A DNA stretch of 64,000 nt, from assembly GCF_013376455.1 (NCBI RefSeq), contig NZ_CP045504.1:3865001-3929000 (forward strand), read 5' to 3'. The DNA is from Desulfolutivibrio sulfodismutans DSM 3696 (GTDB taxonomy: Bacteria; Desulfobacterota; Desulfovibrionia; Desulfovibrionales; Desulfovibrionaceae). The translations under genes were made by a program, and so were the position numbers. This document shows, piece after piece, positions 60,192 through 64,000 of the stretch; within the stretch, counting starts at the first letter, position 1, and each line of letters starts with the position of its first letter. The notes beneath the pieces are model-generated. The model saw only the letters and a program-made list of their open reading frames with translations, searched no databases and was not told the DNA's origin.

Positions 60192-60258
60192 GACGGCGCG
60201 TGTATAACCGAAAGGCCAAACACAAAAAAAGGCCCTGGAGCAGTCCGGGGTCTTTTTT
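60192..60258 (+). repeat. Small basic protein element, copy 3 (truncated), with terminator
   Basis: Only the last third of the element remains (from the codons for VYNRKAKHKK), followed by the hairpin at 60226-60259 with a longer T tract, which terminates NHL gene 2. Confidence 0.7.
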
Positions 60259-60259
60259 T

Positions 60260-60916
60260 GTGGTCGCGCAACCTGCAGGGGCGTTTGGGCTGCGGCTGGA
60301 GAAGCTTCTTCCCATGACGGTATGGGAGGTGCTTGGGGTTGGAGCGGCATGCAAAAGGAACATGTGCATCCTCTTTGGAAAGTTGCAGCGGGCCAGGGGA
60401 TGGCTGTCGGCATGGCGTGGTGGCATTCCGTTGGGCCTCCGCGTCGTTCAATCAAATTGTCTGGTTCCGATATGACGTATGTCGCACAGTCGTTCAGTGG
60501 TGTTCTTTTGTCGCTGTATCTCGATATGCATTGATGGTTGTATTTCAAACGCAGGGTGACTGGAATTCATGTGGAATAATCGCGCAGTCATTTATGCTGC
60601 TGTGTTTGTATAAATTATTGGAAATATTGAAATATGCATGAATTGTAACATTTCTTTAATACTCCGCAAAAAGTGTCGCTTTATCGAGCGTGATGGCGAG
60701 AGAAGGCAAGCAATTGTTCTTGGATGCGATGCAAGTGATTTGTGCTGCAAAGAAATTGCTTGCATCGAGGCGCTGTGTTCGATAATTTTTTCTCAGTATA
60801 TATTGCCGTTCAGAATCGCCGCAGGCTTTCGACAACCCCTTCGTTCCTGCCGGGAGGGGGGTGTCCCCCGGGCCGCCGTTTGTGCCGCCCTGGTCACATT
60901 CTCCAAGGAGCCCGCC
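60260..60916. other. Low-GC intergenic region between NHL genes 2 and 3
   Basis: About 660 bases, AT-rich, no recognisable gene. A GGGGG-TGT-CCCCC hairpin lies near 60855-60870, in the place comparable with the leader hairpin of gene 2. Confidence 0.4.
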
Positions 60917-63900
60917 ATGCGTCACGGTGTCGCCGTCTCGCGCCTTTTTGTCGTTCTGCTTGGGCTTATGCTGCCGGTGGCGGCGTTGGCCGCCGACACC
61001 TTCCAGTTCAGCCGTTTCGCCCCGCCGGATTCGGCGCAGTTCACGTATGCGAGTTTCAATAATCCCCATAGCGTCGCCGCCGACGCCTCCGGCAACGTCT
61101 ATGTGGCGGATACCAATAACCACCGCATCCAGAAATTCTCCTCAAGCGGCGCACTCCAAGTCCAATGGGGGAGCCACGGGTCAGCAGACGGTCAGTTCCA
61201 GTCTCCATTTGGCATCACCGTCGACGCCTCCGGCAACATCTATGTGGCGGATAGAGACAACCACCGCATCCAAAAATTCTCATCAAGCGGCGCGTTCATT
61301 ACCAAATGGGGGAGCGAAGGGTCAGCAGACGGGCAGTTCTCTTCTCCACGAGGGGTTGCTGTTGACGCCTCAGGAAACGTCTATGTCGCTGATTTCACCA
61401 ACCACCGCATCCAAAAATTCTCCTCCGACGGCGTGTTCCAAACCAAATGGGGGAGCCAAGGGTCAGCAGATGGGCAGTTGAACCTCCCACAAGACATCAC
61501 CGTCGATGCCTCCAGCAACGTCTATGTGGCGGAAGGGAATAATCACCGCATCCAGAAATTCTCCTCAGACGGGGCGTTCATCACCAAATGGGGGAGCCAA
61601 GGGTCAGCAGACGGGCAGTTCAGGTATCCAGATGGCATCACCGTCGACGCCTCCGGGAACGTCTATGTGGCGGATACCTCTAACCACCGCACCCAAAAAT
61701 TCTCCTCAGACGGCGTTTTCCAGGCCAAATGGGGGAGCGAAGGGTCAGCAGACGGACAATTTTCCTATCCAAATGGCATCACTGTCGACGCCTCCGGGAA
61801 CGTCTATGTGGCGGACAGCCAGAATCACCGCATCCAGAAATTCTCCTCAGACGGGGCGTTCATCACCAACTGGGGGAGCCAAGGGTCAGCAGACGGGCAG
61901 TTCCAGTATCCGTATGGCAATGCCGTCGATGCCTCCGGGAACGTCTATGTGGCGGATACCCGTAACTTCCGCATCCAGAAATATTCTTCCGACGGCACGT
62001 TCTTGAATAAATGGGGGAGCTACGGATCAGCAGACGGGCAGTTCAAAGATCCATATGGCATCGCCGTGGACGCCTCCGGAAACGTTTATGTCGCGGATAC
62101 CTATAACCATCGCATTCAGATATTTTCTTCAAGCGGCGCGTTTATTGCCACATGGGGGAGCTACGGGTCAGCAGACGGGCAGTACGCCTATCCACGTGGC
62201 ATCACCGTCGATACCTCCGGGAACGTCTATGTGGCGGATACCTCTAACAACCGCATCCAGAAATTCTCCTCAGACGGCGTATTCCAATCCAAATGGGGGG
62301 TCGGCGGGACAGCAGACGGACAGTTCATCCAGCCATTTGGCATCGCCGTCGACGCCTCCGGAAACGTCTATGTGGCGGATAGAGACAACAACCGCATCCA
62401 GAAATTCTCCTCAAGCGGCGTGTTCCAAGCCAAATGGGGAAGCTTCGGATCAACAGACGGGCAGTTCTTCTATCCATTTGGCATCACCGTCGACGCCTCC
62501 GGAAACGTCTATGTGGCGGACACCAGTAACCATCGTATCCAGAAATTTTCCTCAAGCGGCGTGTTCCAAGCCAAATGGGGGAGCAACGGGTCAGCAAACG
62601 GGCAGTTCAGCTCTCCAGTCGGCATCGCCTTCGACGCCTCCGGCAACGTCTATGTGGCGGAAAGCGCGAACAACCGCATCCAGAAAGGGACTCCAGCGGC
62701 CTTGGCGGCAACGCTCGAATCCCCGCCGCCTGCCGCGACGAACCAGACCAGCTATTCCCTGAGCGTGGACGACACGGTCGTCACCCAATACCGCTACCGC
62801 CTCAACGGCGGGGCCTGGAGCGCCATCACCCCCGTGGCCACGCCCCTCGCGCTGACCCTGGCCGAGGGGAGCCACACCCTGGAGCTTGTGGGAGGCGACA
62901 CGTGGGGCAACTGGCAGGCAACGGACTCCCCCACCACCTACACCTGGACCATCGACACCACGGCCCCAGGCGATGGCGAGGGCCAGATCACCGGCCAGCC
63001 CGGGGAGAGCACCAACGCCACCGGCACGGACATCACCATCGGCGGCGCGGGGATTACACAGTATCGCTATTCCCTGGACGGCGGCCAGACCTGGAGCGGC
63101 CCCTACGGTGTGGGCACGCACCTGACGCTTGCGGGCCTTGGCGAGGGACAGCACGTCCTGTGGATCCAGGTCCAGGACGCGGCCGGGAACTGGCAGACCA
63201 CCTACACCCCCATCGTCTGGACGGTGGACACCACGCCGCCGGTCATCCACGTGACCGCCGCCCCGCCGACCCCAACCAACCAGACCGCCCTGACCGTCAA
63301 CCTCGTATCCGGCGAGGACTCGACCCATTACCGCTACGATCTGGACGGATCAGGCTACGGCTCGTCCACTCCGGTAGGCACAGCCATCAACCTGTCAAAC
63401 CTCACCGACGGAAGCCACACGCTTTCCATCATCGGCCAGGACGCGGCCGGGAACTGGCAGGCCACCGCCTCGGCCACGACCCTGGCCTTCGTGGTGGACA
63501 CCCAGTCCCCCCTGGCCACGGTGGGCCAGACTCCGGATGATCCGACCTCGGCCACGGCCATCGATATCATCGTCGGCGGCGAGGGCGTGGTCGCCTACCG
63601 GTATCGTCTGGACAGCGGCGAATATGGCGCGGAAACCCCTGTGGCCACCCATGTGGTTGAGAGCGGCCTCTCGGACGGGACCCACCACGTGTTCGTCATC
63701 GGCCGCGACACCGCCGGGAACTGGCAGTCCGAGTCCGGCCCGACCACCGTTTCCTGGACCGTGGACACCCTTTCGCCCATCGCCACGGTCACCGGCGTGC
63801 CGTCTTCTCCCACGAACAACGACGCCGCGACCCTGACCGTGGCCGGGGACGGCGTGACCCACTATAAGTACAGCCTTGACAGCGGCGAGACCTATTCGGC

Positions 63901-64000
63901 CCAGACCCCCGTGGCCACGCCCATCGTCCTCGAAAACCTGCCCGACGGTGGCCATTCGGTCTGGGTCTTGGGCCGCGACGAGGCCGGCAACTGGCAGCCC
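60917..64000 (+). CDS. Secreted NHL-repeat protein 3 (runs off window)
   Basis: At least 1028 residues, open to the window end. Signal peptide (to about residue 26, ALAAD), 12 NHL repeats (about 45-590), each 141 bases and strikingly similar at DNA level, then at least five Ig-like units of about 85 residues, each with a YRYxLDxG core and ending in a D-x-x-GNWQ motif. It differs from proteins 1 and 2 by extending this region instead of ending after two units. AAGGAGCC precedes the ATG at 60917. The first 15 residues nearly match protein 2 (MRHGVAVSRL versus MRHGIAFLRL). Confidence 0.87.
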   Translation, partial: MRHGVAVSRLFVVLLGLMLPVAALAADTFQFSRFAPPDSAQFTYASFNNPHSVAADASGNVYVADTNNHRIQKFSSSGALQVQWGSHGSADGQFQSPFGITVDASGNIYVADRDNHRIQKFSSSGAFITKWGSEGSADGQFSSPRGVAVDASGNVYVADFTNHRIQKFSSDGVFQTKWGSQGSADGQLNLPQDITVDASSNVYVAEGNNHRIQKFSSDGAFITKWGSQGSADGQFRYPDGITVDASGNVYVADTSNHRTQKFSSDGVFQAKWGSEGSADGQFSYPNGITVDASGNVYVADSQNHRIQKFSSDGAFITNWGSQGSADGQFQYPYGNAVDASGNVYVADTRNFRIQKYSSDGTFLNKWGSYGSADGQFKDPYGIAVDASGNVYVADTYNHRIQIFSSSGAFIATWGSYGSADGQYAYPRGITVDTSGNVYVADTSNNRIQKFSSDGVFQSKWGVGGTADGQFIQPFGIAVDASGNVYVADRDNNRIQKFSSSGVFQAKWGSFGSTDGQFFYPFGITVDASGNVYVADTSNHRIQKFSSSGVFQAKWGSNGSANGQFSSPVGIAFDASGNVYVAESANNRIQKGTPAALAATLESPPPAATNQTSYSLSVDDTVVTQYRYRLNGGAWSAITPVATPLALTLAEGSHTLELVGGDTWGNWQATDSPTTYTWTIDTTAPGDGEGQITGQPGESTNATGTDITIGGAGITQYRYSLDGGQTWSGPYGVGTHLTLAGLGEGQHVLWIQVQDAAGNWQTTYTPIVWTVDTTPPVIHVTAAPPTPTNQTALTVNLVSGEDSTHYRYDLDGSGYGSSTPVGTAINLSNLTDGSHTLSIIGQDAAGNWQATASATTLAFVVDTQSPLATVGQTPDDPTSATAIDIIVGGEGVVAYRYRLDSGEYGAETPVATHVVESGLSDGTHHVFVIGRDTAGNWQSESGPTTVSWTVDTLSPIATVTGVPSSPTNNDAATLTVAGDGVTHYKYSLDSGETYSAQTPVATPIVLENLPDGGHSVWVLGRDEAGNWQP

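Noticed and set aside
61050-62690. Regular 141-bp repeats as a possible CRISPR or satellite array
   Set aside because: The units are in frame and encode NHL repeats; unit and spacer structure is not that of CRISPR.

Overview
The window is high-GC DNA from an anaerobic sulfate-reducing deltaproteobacterium of the Desulfovibrionaceae type (Desulfovibrio or Solidesulfovibrio-like). This rests on gene content: a tmcABCD transmembrane redox complex, the two divergent operons of the orange protein (ORP) complex, a Desulfovibrio-type homotrimeric porin, a DVU1551-type NTP transferase and a TmcB-like iron-sulfur protein. No rRNA, tRNA, CRISPR array, insertion sequence or prophage was recognised.

Layout. 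1-3.1 kb: nitrogen genes on the minus strand (partial ammonium transporter amt with a sigma-54 promoter, and glnA). 3.4-7.4 kb: a MacB-like permease coupled to a ModE-like regulator, then cobalamin genes cobL and cobM whose junction is filled with GC-rich hairpins. 7.6-21 kb: a secreted Cys-rich protein, a BaiN-like flavoprotein, an iron alcohol dehydrogenase, a low-GC secreted protein, a MoxR ATPase with a VWA/metallopeptidase-like protein, purU, a VapBC pair and the porin. 21-31 kb: an HdeA-like protein, a DVU0772-like protein, a type I secretion pair, its sigma-54 activator, a divergent sigma-54-driven amphipathic protein, and a CgeB-like glycosyltransferase. 31.3-35.2 kb: tmcDCBA. 35.5-43.8 kb: the ORP region, with two divergent sigma-54 operons, the OrpR-like regulator and a second activator of the same architecture. 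44.1-45.4 kb: an iron-sulfur protein whose reading frame is crossed by a UGA codon followed by a SECIS-like hairpin, read here as a selenoprotein. 45.6-53.5 kb: a QueG-like protein, a histidine-rich protein, a low-GC secreted protein, an NTP transferase/HD protein, a histidine phosphatase, a GNAT acetyltransferase, and a TrmB regulator divergent from a sulfotransferase. 53.5-64 kb: three tandem paralogous secreted NHL-repeat proteins separated by copies of a small-ORF/terminator element; the third runs off the window.

How it fits together. The core genes serve anaerobic energy metabolism (Tmc electron transfer to or from cytochrome c3; the HdrD/GlpC-like selenoprotein), nitrogen assimilation and Fe-S/heterometal cluster handling (ORP, Mrp, NifU-like and FmdB-like proteins). 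Sigma-54 control is prominent: five -24/-12 promoters can be read directly (amt, both ORP operons, the selenoprotein, the amphipathic protein), and three sigma-54 activators lie beside four of them. The accessory layer consists of low-GC secreted proteins of no known family, the recently homogenised NHL paralogues and dispersed hairpin elements.

The most notable observations are the selenoprotein with its own sigma-54 promoter and a perfect 16-bp upstream palindrome, the Cys-triad PAS domains in both neighbouring activators, the NHL array with 351-bp identical 3' ends, and a shared short Leu-rich C-terminal tail.
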